Source of the DNA: a virus | Strand: one strand, 5' to 3' | DNA length: 32,029 nt | IMG/VR virus record: IMGVR_UViG_3300025362_000446 | Location: 1-32,029 of that record | Part shown: positions 15,434 to 22,924 of the stretch, one piece after another | Layout: each line of letters starts with the position of its first letter | Position numbering within the stretch: position 1 is the stretch's first letter | The notes under the pieces: generated by a model | What the model was told of the DNA's origin: nothing | What the model saw: only the letters and a program-made list of their open reading frames with translations | Databases searched by the model: none | Made by a program: the position numbers and the translations under genes

Positions 15434-17925
15434 TGGGGATTGGCAAAAAACCGAAGAAGGAACTATTGAAGGTTGAGGATTATGCTTTTGCCAAGTTACT
15501 ATCTTATGCTACATATCAGTGGCCAGATTATATCATTAGTAAGCATCATGCATATATTGCGAAATGTCTTGAAGCTGTTGAGACTGGTGATATAGAACGA
15601 TTAATCATAACAATCCCGCCAAGATATGGAAAAACCGTTTTAGCCTCAGAATATTTTAGCGCTTGGTTTTTGGGACGTAATCCATCCAAACAAATTATAT
15701 TTTGTACCTACTCACATGATCGAGCAGCCGATATTGGCAGGAAAGTAAGGAACCAGTTGCAAAGTCCGCAGTTTAAGAAAGTATTTCCTGAATGTAAGAT
15801 TTCAAGGGATACTCAAAGCGTTAGCAATGTCGGCACTGAAGCCGGTGGAAATTTCTTTGCAGTAGGACTTGGCGGACCAATCACAGGCCGCGGTGCGCAT
15901 TGCTTACCAGGAGATACAATAATAGAAACAGAAGTTGGAAGTATGAGGCTTGATAAACTGCTTGACAGTAATGAGTGTCCTATGGTACTATCATTGGGAG
16001 ATAACGGATTAGAGTATAATAAAATAATCGCATCCCAATCGAGGTACACAGATGAACTCTACACCATTGAAACAAGTTCAGGACGTAAAATTAGAGCAAC
16101 TGGAGAACACAGATTTTACATTCATGGACAAGGATACACGGCGACCAAAGACATATGCGAAGGCCAAAAACTCGTCTCACTCCCGCAGCAACAAGACATG
16201 CGAAATATGTGGAAAGGAAAAGACAGGACGCGGAGCTATGTGTCGAGCATGCTATACGGAATTAAGGAAAAATCTTGTGGACGTAGAATGTGCGTCTTGC
16301 GGGAAAATTTTTCAAAAGAAAGCTTACGATGTAAGGAAATCAATAAAACGTGGTTTCAAGAATTTTTATTGCAACGGATCGTGCAAAAACAAAAATTATT
16401 ACAAAAACAATCCAAACAAATGTACGATTTGTGGAGAACCGACCCCTCGCAAAACAATGAAAATGTGCTCAGAAGAATGTCGGAAAATAGCCAGAAAATC
16501 AAGAAAAAAATATGTATTAAAAATTTGTCAGAATTGCGAAATCCCTTTTACAACATCAATAACTTTACAAAGATACTGCACACGAAAATGTGCAGATTCA
16601 GCGCATTCATTCAGGATGAAAGGAAATGGGAATGCAAATTATCGACATGGAAGGGAATATCCAGTAGATTTCAAGAAAAAAAGAAAACTAGCAATACTGA
16701 GAGACAACAATCGTTGTGTAGTATGCCAAAAAAAACAAGAATTCCAAGAAATACTCAAAAAAGATGGATCGCTACATCAGATAAGAAACAATTTGTTGGT
16801 TCACCACATAGATCACGATTTGAACAACAACAAGTTAACAAATTTGATAACACTTTGCAAACCATGCCATACGATTCACCACAAATCGAAAGTGACACCG
16901 TTTCCATGGTTAAAAGAGTATGCGGAAAAAATGAGATAGTATACGATATACAGGTTGAAAAGACTGAGAATTTCTTTGCTAACGATATTTTAAGCCACAA
17001 TTGTCTAATTATCGATGATCCTATAAAAGGCCAAGAAGAAGCCAATTCAGACTTATTTAAGAGTAAGATGCAGGATTGGTATCAATCTACCGCATACACA
17101 CGTCTTATGCCAGGAAAATCAGGGATCGTAGTCATTCAAACACGCTGGAGCTGTGATGATCTTGCAGGGTGGCTGATCAAAGAACACGAAGACGAAGAAT
17201 GGTATGTTTTAAATCTTCCAGCAGAAGCTGTCGAAGATGATCCGCTAGGCCGAGAAATCGGCGAACCATTGTGGCCAGAAATGTATGATGCCGAAAGACT
17301 TCAACGCATTAAAAAAGCCGTCGGCGTTCAAACTTGGAATTCGCTGTTCCAAGGTAACCCAGTCGGCCGTGAGGGTAGCATAGTAAAATACGAATGGTTA
17401 AAATACTATGATAGGCCGCCTGAAAAATTCAAACGTATAGTGCAAAGCTGGGATACAGCGTTCAAGGCTAAACAGCTTAATGATCCAAGCGTATGCATTA
17501 CATTCGGCGAAACAGATAATAATTTTTTCGTACTCGATGTATTCTGTCAGCGTCTAGAGTATCCCGATCTACGCAAGGCGGCCATTTCTCTTTTTAATCT
17601 ACACAGCGCTAATACTGTAATCATAGAAGACAAAGGATCCGGACAGAGCCTCATTCAAGATCTCAACCGTAGCACACAAATGCCAATCATACCGATAAAA
17701 GCGGAGCTAGACAAGGTGACTCGATTGTCTTCCGTTACTGGCACAATGGAAGCCGGTAAATTCTGGTTACCAAAACAAGCGTCATGGCTTTCAGATTATG
17801 TAGCTGAATTAACATCTGTACCATATTCAAAACATGATGATATGGCTGATGCGACAAGCCAATATTTGCGATACGCGCAAAAACCAAAATATGTATCTGG
17901 ATTAAATTCAAGATACTGGAAATAA
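15433..17925 (+). CDS. terL: Terminase large subunit with embedded intein
   Basis: An 830-residue precursor. After removal of the 367-residue intein (157-523) a 463-residue terminase remains, a normal size. The N-terminal ATPase has a Walker A segment PPRYGKT (62-68), a downstream IIFCTYS coupling-type strand and Walker B CLIIDDP, whose Cys (524) is the first residue after the intein. The C-terminal RNase H-like nuclease shows the acidic triad in SWDTA, VIIEDKGSG and HDDMADA. The enzyme cuts concatemers and pumps DNA through the portal. The intein sits just upstream of Walker B, so without splicing the motor cannot work. The reading frame runs unbroken through the intein even where the nested HNH gene occupies the +1 frame. 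Confidence 0.93.
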   Translation: MGIGKKPKKELLKVEDYAFAKLLSYATYQWPDYIISKHHAYIAKCLEAVETGDIERLIITIPPRYGKTVLASEYFSAWFLGRNPSKQIIFCTYSHDRAADIGRKVRNQLQSPQFKKVFPECKISRDTQSVSNVGTEAGGNFFAVGLGGPITGRGAHCLPGDTIIETEVGSMRLDKLLDSNECPMVLSLGDNGLEYNKIIASQSRYTDELYTIETSSGRKIRATGEHRFYIHGQGYTATKDICEGQKLVSLPQQQDMRNMWKGKDRTRSYVSSMLYGIKEKSCGRRMCVLRENFSKESLRCKEINKTWFQEFLLQRIVQKQKLLQKQSKQMYDLWRTDPSQNNENVLRRMSENSQKIKKKICIKNLSELRNPFYNINNFTKILHTKMCRFSAFIQDERKWECKLSTWKGISSRFQEKKKTSNTERQQSLCSMPKKTRIPRNTQKRWIATSDKKQFVGSPHRSRFEQQQVNKFDNTLQTMPYDSPQIESDTVSMVKRVCGKNEIVYDIQVEKTENFFANDILSHNCLIIDDPIKGQEEANSDLFKSKMQDWYQSTAYTRLMPGKSGIVVIQTRWSCDDLAGWLIKEHEDEEWYVLNLPAEAVEDDPLGREIGEPLWPEMYDAERLQRIKKAVGVQTWNSLFQGNPVGREGSIVKYEWLKYYDRPPEKFKRIVQSWDTAFKAKQLNDPSVCITFGETDNNFFVLDVFCQRLEYPDLRKAAISLFNLHSANTVIIEDKGSGQSLIQDLNRSTQMPIIPIKAELDKVTRLSSVTGTMEAGKFWLPKQASWLSDYVAELTSVPYSKHDDMADATSQYLRYAQKPKYVSGLNSRYWK
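16041..16054 (+). promoter_or_regulatory. Internal ribosome binding site for the nested HNH gene
   Basis: GAGG (16041-16044), seven bases, then ATG (16052-16054), all inside the intein coding sequence. This gives the nested frame an independent start signal. The only other in-frame start before the first zinc finger is the ATG at 16124, whose nearest GGAG is 18 bases away. Confidence 0.6.
16052..16939 (+). CDS. HNH homing-type endonuclease nested out of frame inside the intein
   Basis: A 295-codon frame, shifted +1 from the terminase and contained entirely in the intein. From about residue 50 it is rich in paired cysteines (CEIC, CRAC, CASC, CTIC, CSEEC, CQNC, CTRKC), a series of zinc-binding ribbons. 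A GNGNANYRHG motif (191-200), common before phage HNH domains, follows. The nuclease core has CVVC (222-225), LVHHIDHDLNNNKLTNLITL (249-268) and CKPCHTIHH (269-277), a textbook HNH fold with zinc cysteines. The first 45 residues overlap the splicing block B and look like shadow coding, so the functional protein may begin later. It presumably cuts intein-free terminase genes and promotes spread of the intein. The stop (16937-16939) lies just before block F. Confidence 0.85.
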   Translation: MNSTPLKQVQDVKLEQLENTDFTFMDKDTRRPKTYAKAKNSSHSRSNKTCEICGKEKTGRGAMCRACYTELRKNLVDVECASCGKIFQKKAYDVRKSIKRGFKNFYCNGSCKNKNYYKNNPNKCTICGEPTPRKTMKMCSEECRKIARKSRKKYVLKICQNCEIPFTTSITLQRYCTRKCADSAHSFRMKGNGNANYRHGREYPVDFKKKRKLAILRDNNRCVVCQKKQEFQEILKKDGSLHQIRNNLLVHHIDHDLNNNKLTNLITLCKPCHTIHHKSKVTPFPWLKEYAEKMR

Positions 17926-17978
17926 GAAATATAAAATAGAAGCATATGTAATTAATATTTTCCTAGGAGATGATTGTT

Positions 17979-19487
17979 ATGACAAAAGATGAATTACTTA
18001 AAAAACATGAAGAGTATAAAGACTATGATGTGGATTGGGAGTTATATGAAACAGCATACGTTGGTGGGCGAAAATTTATAGATTACGCTATAACTAGACA
18101 TCCAAGGGAAACTCAGGCAAATTATTTGCTAAGACGTGAGGAGGCAATCGTATTCAATTACGCCACTAGCATAATAGATCTTCTCAGTTTTTATTTAACA
18201 GAAAAAGACGCTATGCGTGATATGGGATCATTATCCACAGATGCTCAATGGCAAATGTTTAGAAAAGATTGTGATTTAAAGAATACAGACTTCAACGTAT
18301 TTATGAATAACGCGCAAAAAGTTTCATCTATATATGGAAGCGCTGGCGTTTTGATCGATAAGGCAAGCGTAACTGTTGAAAATAAAGCTGATGAGATTGC
18401 GGCCGGCATATATCCTTACTGCAATCTATACACATTGCCAAATATTTTTGATTGGACTGTTGAAAGAAATCCTATTACAAATAGGCCAACGTTAACATAT
18501 TTAAAATTGCAAGATGGCTATAACAAATTTCTTATATGGAGAATAGGATCATGGGAAAGGTGGGAAATTATTACAGAAGAATCTGGAAAACAAGGAGATC
18601 CAATTCTTGTATCATCAGGAGAAAATCCTCTTGGCGAAATTCCATTCTTTTGGTTCATTAATATAAAGAGTCCTATCAATAACTTTTTTGGCATTAGCGA
18701 TCTTACCGAAATAGCACGCATAACAGCATCCATTATTCGTGATATTTCATCGTTGCAGGAAATTATCAAATTTGCTGGATTCCCAATGATGCGTAAGCCA
18801 ATGCAAGATCCAAACAATCCAAGCAATGATGTGGCTGGTGTTAGAAGTATTTTGGAATTTGATCCAGAGAAACCAGATTCGAAATCTGATTGGCTAGAAT
18901 CAGCTGTTCTGGAGCCAATCAAAGGTGGGCTTGAATTTATTGGAACGAAGATTGATCAGATATATGAAACAGCGCATATGGCTGGAGTACACGCACTAGA
19001 AAAAAGCTCAGAGGCTAGAAGCGGCGTTGCGTTACGATATCAATTCAGTCAACTTTCTTCTATCCTCACCGAAAAAACAAGAAATATGGTTGAATCTGAA
19101 TATTCAATCTTAAGACTGTGGCTTATGTGGCAAAATCAAAGTGAAATTTTCAAAAACGTTGAAGTAAGGAGAAGCAAACAGTTTAGTATAGATGATTTAG
19201 CGCAGGATATTCATAACCTCTTACGCGTGCAAGAGACTTCTGTTAGCAAAACACTAATTAGAGAAATCCAGAAAACACTTCAGCGTATTAGTTTGCCAGA
19301 AACATCAGATATCGTGCGTGAACAAATTGATAAAGAAATTGAAGCCGCAGATATTCAAACAGCGGACGAACTTTTAAGAAAAACTCAAGAAGCAACATCT
19401 AACGCAAGAACAAACGCGCAAGGTGTTGAAATAGATAATGAGAGCATTGCACCGACTGAACCAAAGAAAACAGAAGTAGGGGTATAG
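17979..19487 (+). CDS. Portal protein
   Basis: A 502-residue protein directly after the large terminase. The ATG at 17979 is chosen because AGGAG lies 9 bases upstream; the ATG at 17970 directly abuts that site. The N-terminal part has the IVFNYATSIIDLLSFYLTEKD helix. The middle contains a strand-rich region (YLKLQDGYNKFLIWRIGSWERWEI) and NPLGEIPFFWF, a pattern typical of the DUF4055 type of portal. The long stem-forming helices follow (SDLTEIARITASIIRDISSLQ; ARSGVALRYQFSQLSSIL). The portal forms the twelve-subunit ring at one capsid vertex through which DNA enters. It is the last gene of the packaging transcript and is followed by a bidirectional terminator. Confidence 0.85.
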   Translation: MTKDELLKKHEEYKDYDVDWELYETAYVGGRKFIDYAITRHPRETQANYLLRREEAIVFNYATSIIDLLSFYLTEKDAMRDMGSLSTDAQWQMFRKDCDLKNTDFNVFMNNAQKVSSIYGSAGVLIDKASVTVENKADEIAAGIYPYCNLYTLPNIFDWTVERNPITNRPTLTYLKLQDGYNKFLIWRIGSWERWEIITEESGKQGDPILVSSGENPLGEIPFFWFINIKSPINNFFGISDLTEIARITASIIRDISSLQEIIKFAGFPMMRKPMQDPNNPSNDVAGVRSILEFDPEKPDSKSDWLESAVLEPIKGGLEFIGTKIDQIYETAHMAGVHALEKSSEARSGVALRYQFSQLSSILTEKTRNMVESEYSILRLWLMWQNQSEIFKNVEVRRSKQFSIDDLAQDIHNLLRVQETSVSKTLIREIQKTLQRISLPETSDIVREQIDKEIEAADIQTADELLRKTQEATSNARTNAQGVEIDNESIAPTEPKKTEVGV

Positions 19488-19491
19488 TAGA

Positions 19492-19536
19492 AAAAACGAT
19501 AGCGATGCATATCTTCATATAAAACTGCATCGCTAT
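19492..19536. terminator. Bidirectional terminator between portal and dUTPase genes
   Basis: ATAGCGATGCA (19499-19509) pairs perfectly with TGCATCGCTAT (19526-19536). On the minus strand it is followed by C then G and six T residues, good for ending the accessory operon. On the plus strand the tail TGTTCTTTG is weaker. The two genes converge here with only 58 bases between them. Confidence 0.8.
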
Positions 19537-19545
19537 TGTTCTTTG

Positions 19546-20037
19546 CTACACCCCGGTATGACCAAAACCACCAAGACCACGATCTGTATCAATGTTGACA
19601 GCTTCTACTGTTTCTAGCGTTACAACCGGTAACTTGTTAACAACCGCTTGCGCAATTCTCATTCCAGGTTTAATCCTAAATATGCTACAGCATAATCCAC
19701 GATCAACCCATTCGCCTACCATATGTCCTATGATTTTTATCTCTGCCCTAAATCCATAATCAATACTTCCAGGACTATTTGTAATAGTAAATCCACGCTT
19801 TAGAGCTAACCCAGATCTAGGTCTAATTTGAATCTCATAACCAAATGGAATTTCGACGCAAATGCCTGTTGGAATTAACGCACGCCTTCCGTTCGGTCGA
19901 AGAATTAAATCTTCAGGTATCGCAGCACGTAAATCAAAACCAGCATCACCATCCTTTGCATAAGAAAGTTCATCCCAATCTTTATCGTAATGATCTAAGT
20001 ATTGAATCTTTATGATGCAATCAGATTTACTCTGCAC
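19546..20037 (-). CDS. dut: dUTPase (deoxyuridine triphosphate nucleotidohydrolase)
   Basis: A 163-residue trimeric-type dUTPase that converts dUTP to dUMP and pyrophosphate, keeping uracil out of phage DNA. The five motifs are visible in order: GDAGFDLRA, RPRSGLALK, GSIDYGFRAEI with the catalytic Asp, GMRIAQAVV and RGLGGFGHTG for the C-terminal arm. Translation starts at a GTG (20037) with GGAGGAG six bases upstream, overlapping the previous gene by 11 bases. It is the last gene of the minus-strand accessory operon and is not related in function to the glycan genes before it. Confidence 0.93.
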   Translation of the reverse strand: MQSKSDCIIKIQYLDHYDKDWDELSYAKDGDAGFDLRAAIPEDLILRPNGRRALIPTGICVEIPFGYEIQIRPRSGLALKRGFTITNSPGSIDYGFRAEIKIIGHMVGEWVDRGLCCSIFRIKPGMRIAQAVVNKLPVVTLETVEAVNIDTDRGLGGFGHTGV

Positions 20038-20869
20038 CTAAATCTCCTCCGTCAGTATTGCCAAATGTCAACCTACGCATTGATTCATCAAGCCAAATAC
20101 GAGTAACGACAATATTAATAAGCTCTTTGGCTTCTTCGTTTGTTTCCGGTTCAAGCCAAATAATAGCATTATCTTTAAATTCTTTATCCCAAAGCGCAAG
20201 ATAGTCAGTAAATATTGGAGGACTAGATTTAACGTCTTCTAATATAAAGGATGGAAGTTCATTTTTATATGCAATCCTCATCGCACGTTTATTCGGGTTC
20301 TCATGAAGCGGTAGGTATTTCTTCCAATCAAGCATCATAAATGGCATGCAAACCTCAACACCAAAATGTCTATGCAATATATTGTATGTACTTTGTATGT
20401 AAACTATACTATCCGCCCATGCTTCCAGATAGGATTTTTCAGCATATCCACCAAATATTTCATCAGCACCCTCACCAACAAAAATTTTGCTACATCCTTC
20501 CATTTTTGCAACATTCGCCATGAAATATGGCCAAATATTAAATCTTGGTTTCGGAAGAATGCTCATTATTTCTGGAAGTTCATCATAGATACCATCAATA
20601 CGTACAAGAACAATGTCAACATCATAATAATCAGCCATTTTAAGCTGCAATGCACACTCATTATTCCTTAAACCAAAGTCTGCAGCAAATATAATCACAC
20701 GGGTTCCATAAATTCTTGAAAGAAATACGACAGTATCAAGTATAATTGCTGAATCTATTCCGCCAGATAGATATACTCCTACTGTTTCAGTTGTTCCAAG
20801 ACAATTACGCGTATTTGCTATTATTTCATTTCTAATTATCTCTGGTCCATGTTCCTTGAAAATATTCAT
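20027..20869 (-). CDS. Asparagine-synthase-like PP-loop amidotransferase (synthetase domain only)
   Basis: A 280-residue protein with the PP-loop LSGGIDS (34-40) that binds ATP and the asparagine synthetase signature GEGADEIFGGY (132-142). It therefore adenylates a carboxylate and transfers an amino group. The N-terminal glutaminase domain of AsnB is missing: there is no Cys2 nucleophile and the protein begins shortly before the PP-loop. Ammonia must come free or from a partner. Related proteins in O-antigen clusters amidate uronic acids, and the same operon holds uronate-sugar genes, so a sugar carboxylate is the likely substrate (inference). The gene starts 3 bases after the stop of the radical SAM gene, implying coupled translation. 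Amidation of a peptide or tRNA-linked substrate is an alternative. Confidence 0.85.
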   Translation of the reverse strand: MNIFKEHGPEIIRNEIIANTRNCLGTTETVGVYLSGGIDSAIILDTVVFLSRIYGTRVIIFAADFGLRNNECALQLKMADYYDVDIVLVRIDGIYDELPEIMSILPKPRFNIWPYFMANVAKMEGCSKIFVGEGADEIFGGYAEKSYLEAWADSIVYIQSTYNILHRHFGVEVCMPFMMLDWKKYLPLHENPNKRAMRIAYKNELPSFILEDVKSSPPIFTDYLALWDKEFKDNAIIWLEPETNEEAKELINIVVTRIWLDESMRRLTFGNTDGGDLGAE

Positions 20870-20872
20870 AAG

Positions 20873-21667
20873 CTATACGTTCTCCTTGTCCATTTTTTTT
20901 GTACTACCTAAAGTAGCACCAGCCCATTGATCGCATTTTGAGCATATTTCATCTGGGTAATCATCACGAATTTTTTTATACTCAGCACTATTCCAAACTT
21001 CTTCGATTGTGTTATCTCTAACATTCATAGGTTTATCTCCATCCCAGTTGTAACAACACCTCGATACATTACCTTGGTAGTCTATTACGATCTCGTTAAG
21101 CAGCCTATCGCAAAAGACTCTTTTGCCAACTTTAGCATCTGATGCACCGAAAACACCATCAACTGAATGTTTTTTGTATACTCTAATAGTATCAGCATAT
21201 GGTCCGGCTAGCTCATAAATGTCTTCATCATAACGTTCACCTTCGACGACTGATGCTTGTAACACAGGTTTGTTACGACGCCAGTTTCTTCTCGACTGCC
21301 ACATCTCCTCTAAAAATACTAGAGACCTTGGTTCGTGACAGCTAATATTTATAAAATCAGCTTTCAGAAAGCTTCCACCAACACGTGATGCAATAACTCC
21401 GTTAGTTGCAATGTGTATTTCTTTAACCCTTTCTCTTGCATAAGACATCATAGACATAAATCGTGAATGAATAGCGCTTTCACCTCGCCAAAATGGTAAC
21501 AATGTAACATTATGACCAGCTATATCGTCCATAACCTTGTACCACAATTCAATATCCATATCACCTACTGGGTCTGTCATGTAGTATCGTGGACACATCA
21601 AGCATTTTAAATTACAACGATTCGACATTTCTACCGTAACTCGTTTCGGATAACCATTCTCTTTCAT
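20873..21667 (-). CDS. Radical SAM protein with SPASM-like C-terminal cysteines
   Basis: A 264-residue enzyme. The start is the ATG at 21667, with AAGGAG 10 bases upstream; the longer frame overlaps the previous gene by 62 bases. C18, C22 and C25 in RCNLKCLMC form the CX3CX2C site for a [4Fe-4S] cluster that cleaves S-adenosylmethionine. The C-terminal part has further cysteines (VFCDRL, SRCCYNWDG, ICSKCDQW) in a SPASM-like arrangement that would hold an additional cluster. Members modify peptides, sugars or nucleotide cofactors, and the substrate cannot be read from sequence. It stands between the glycosyltransferase and the AsnB-like gene, both overlapping or nearly so, which suggests one pathway. 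Oxygen-sensitive clusters would suit a host living at least partly without oxygen. Confidence 0.85.
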   Translation of the reverse strand: MKENGYPKRVTVEMSNRCNLKCLMCPRYYMTDPVGDMDIELWYKVMDDIAGHNVTLLPFWRGESAIHSRFMSMMSYARERVKEIHIATNGVIASRVGGSFLKADFINISCHEPRSLVFLEEMWQSRRNWRRNKPVLQASVVEGERYDEDIYELAGPYADTIRVYKKHSVDGVFGASDAKVGKRVFCDRLLNEIVIDYQGNVSRCCYNWDGDKPMNVRDNTIEEVWNSAEYKKIRDDYPDEICSKCDQWAGATLGSTKKMDKENV

Positions 21668-21671
21668 GTCT

Positions 21672-22748
21672 TCACATCTCCTTAAGGTTGATAAAAAATT
21701 CATCTGATTCAATAATTCTATTTCCGTTAACAATTAGATCGTAAAGATATGTCCATTGTTGAATGGCTATTTTCGGATCGCAATTTTCAGTAACCCATTT
21801 ACGACCGGCGATACCAATGTCTAATATGCTATCTTTATCTGATAGCAATTTTCGCAGTTTCTCTTCTAACGTATTTTCCGTTACAGAAATTACCGGATGA
21901 CGCGGAAAGACTGATTGAACGATATTACTTACAGAACAAAGAACCGCATGTCCCATTGCCATAGATTCTATCGCGCTTAATGCAAATCGGCCAACGGAAA
22001 TTTGATCGAACAAAATATGACACATCATCTTACGATTAAGACATTCTTTATTGGATAGGCCTTCGAGTAGTACGAGCTCTATCTTGAAATCTTTTTTTAG
22101 CTTATCGATAACGCTAATAAAGAAGTCTGTTTTTTTGAATTCACGGTTAGTTGGGGAGTGAGCAATCCGAATTGTGTCCATTTCCATGCTCATGGCGCTA
22201 TTTTTATACCACGGTGTAATACTATTGACATCAAATATGTCTGGCAAATGGTAATGCATAAATCCGGAACCATCCTGCATTGTCCAATCAACCCATGTGA
22301 CAGCATGGATACCGCTATCGTCATGAAACTTTTTCAGAATACCTTTATTCTGCCTAAGGTGTGAGCCAAAATACTGGAAAACGCAGTTGTTTTTATTGAG
22401 AATTTCATTAAATTTTATATTACCAAAATTGACTGCTAGCCTACCAATGTGGAAAAAATCTGCATTATTGATAATCTTAGACGCTTCATCCATTGATTCT
22501 TTTGATGGTTCACCTCCAGACACAGGCATAATAACAATGTCGCTATCATAATCTAAATAATCACCAACTACAATGATACACCTAGCCTTATGTATAGTGT
22601 ATTTGTTTATTAGCTTGGCAATTAGCGTTAGGTTACCTGCAATGTCATAATCGCCAAATACGCAAATATTCATACCTGTTTTCTTATGAACATCTTCAGG
22701 CAAAACATGTTTAAGAAACGGAAGATCTCTTGCTGTAGTTTTACCCAT
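21672..22748 (-). CDS. Glycosyltransferase, GT-B type (family 4-like)
   Basis: A 358-residue protein. Start at the ATG (22748) that overlaps the stop of the small membrane protein gene (TAATG), with AGGGG nine bases before. The first half is divergent, with a Rossmann-like opening NICVFGDYDIAGNLTLIAKLI. The second half has the GT-B donor-binding pattern: RIAHSPTNREFKKTDFFISVIDKL, a strand IELVLLEGLSN, then the ISVGRFALSAIESMAMGHAVLCS stretch where the conserved Glu (in SAIESMAMG) contacts the nucleotide sugar. It most likely transfers a sugar made or modified by neighbouring enzymes onto a glycan or protein. No membrane segment is present. Confidence 0.78.
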   Translation of the reverse strand: MGKTTARDLPFLKHVLPEDVHKKTGMNICVFGDYDIAGNLTLIAKLINKYTIHKARCIIVVGDYLDYDSDIVIMPVSGGEPSKESMDEASKIINNADFFHIGRLAVNFGNIKFNEILNKNNCVFQYFGSHLRQNKGILKKFHDDSGIHAVTWVDWTMQDGSGFMHYHLPDIFDVNSITPWYKNSAMSMEMDTIRIAHSPTNREFKKTDFFISVIDKLKKDFKIELVLLEGLSNKECLNRKMMCHILFDQISVGRFALSAIESMAMGHAVLCSVSNIVQSVFPRHPVISVTENTLEEKLRKLLSDKDSILDIGIAGRKWVTENCDPKIAIQQWTYLYDLIVNGNRIIESDEFFINLKEM

Positions 22749-22924
22749 TATCCATTACCCCTGTTTTCATTTTTATTTAAACTTAATTTTCTTGCTACTG
22801 CATTTGAAAACTGTGCCAACAAAAATCCACCGATGATTAAGATTAACCCAACAGCATGAATGCCAAACGAAAAAATTTCACCCAACACTAGTGATGAAGA
22901 ATTTATATCTCTATTGTTGCTCAT
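22748..22924 (-). CDS. Small single-span membrane protein, 58 residues
   Basis: An open frame of 58 codons translates to MSNNRDINSSSLVLGEIFSF followed by a clear hydrophobic segment, GIHAVGLILIIGGFLLAQF, and then a basic, Asn-rich tail. It overlaps the acetyltransferase stop by 14 bases upstream and the glycosyltransferase start by one base, so it is part of the operon. No ribosome site stands out, which fits coupled translation. The basic tail after the helix suggests an N-out, C-in orientation. It could anchor the glycosyltransferase at the membrane (inference). A holin-like role is less likely given the surroundings. Confidence 0.7.
   Translation of the reverse strand: MSNNRDINSSSLVLGEIFSFGIHAVGLILIIGGFLLAQFSNAVARKLSLNKNENRGNG

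Larger units (their letters stand above)
15901..17001 (+). other. Intein in the large terminase
   Basis: Self-splicing protein element, precursor residues 157-523. The N-terminal block begins CLPGDTIIETEVG, with Cys1 as nucleophile. Block B reads ATGEHRFYIHG, with the conserved Thr and His of TxxH at T223 and H226 (intein 67 and 70). Block F reads VYDIQVEKTENFFANDIL and block G ends SHN, followed by Cys as +1 residue. All catalytic positions for class 1 splicing are present. Between block B and block F (about residues 250-486) the intein frame encodes Lys/Gln/Asn/Ser-rich sequence with no recognisable domain, because that DNA encodes an HNH endonuclease in the +1 frame. Apart from this linker the intein is mini-intein sized. 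Confidence 0.92.

Noticed and set aside
16150-16200. Programmed frameshift from the intein into the HNH frame
   Set aside because: Reaching the HNH frame would need +1 slippage. I see no known +1 signal near the switch point, while an independent ATG with GAGG is present. A frameshifted product would also end at the HNH stop and lose the terminase.
15901-17001. Nested HNH frame explained as a pair of sequencing errors
   Set aside because: Two exactly compensating indels would be needed, and both flanks read well in both frames over tens of bases. It remains possible and should be checked against reads, but it is not the simplest reading.
20027-20869. QueC-type 7-deazaguanine DNA modification enzyme
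   Set aside because: The PP-loop alone would allow it, but GEGADEIFGGY is specific to asparagine-synthase-like enzymes, and no QueD, QueE, FolE or transglycosylase partner is present. The radical SAM protein has SPASM-like cysteines unlike QueE.
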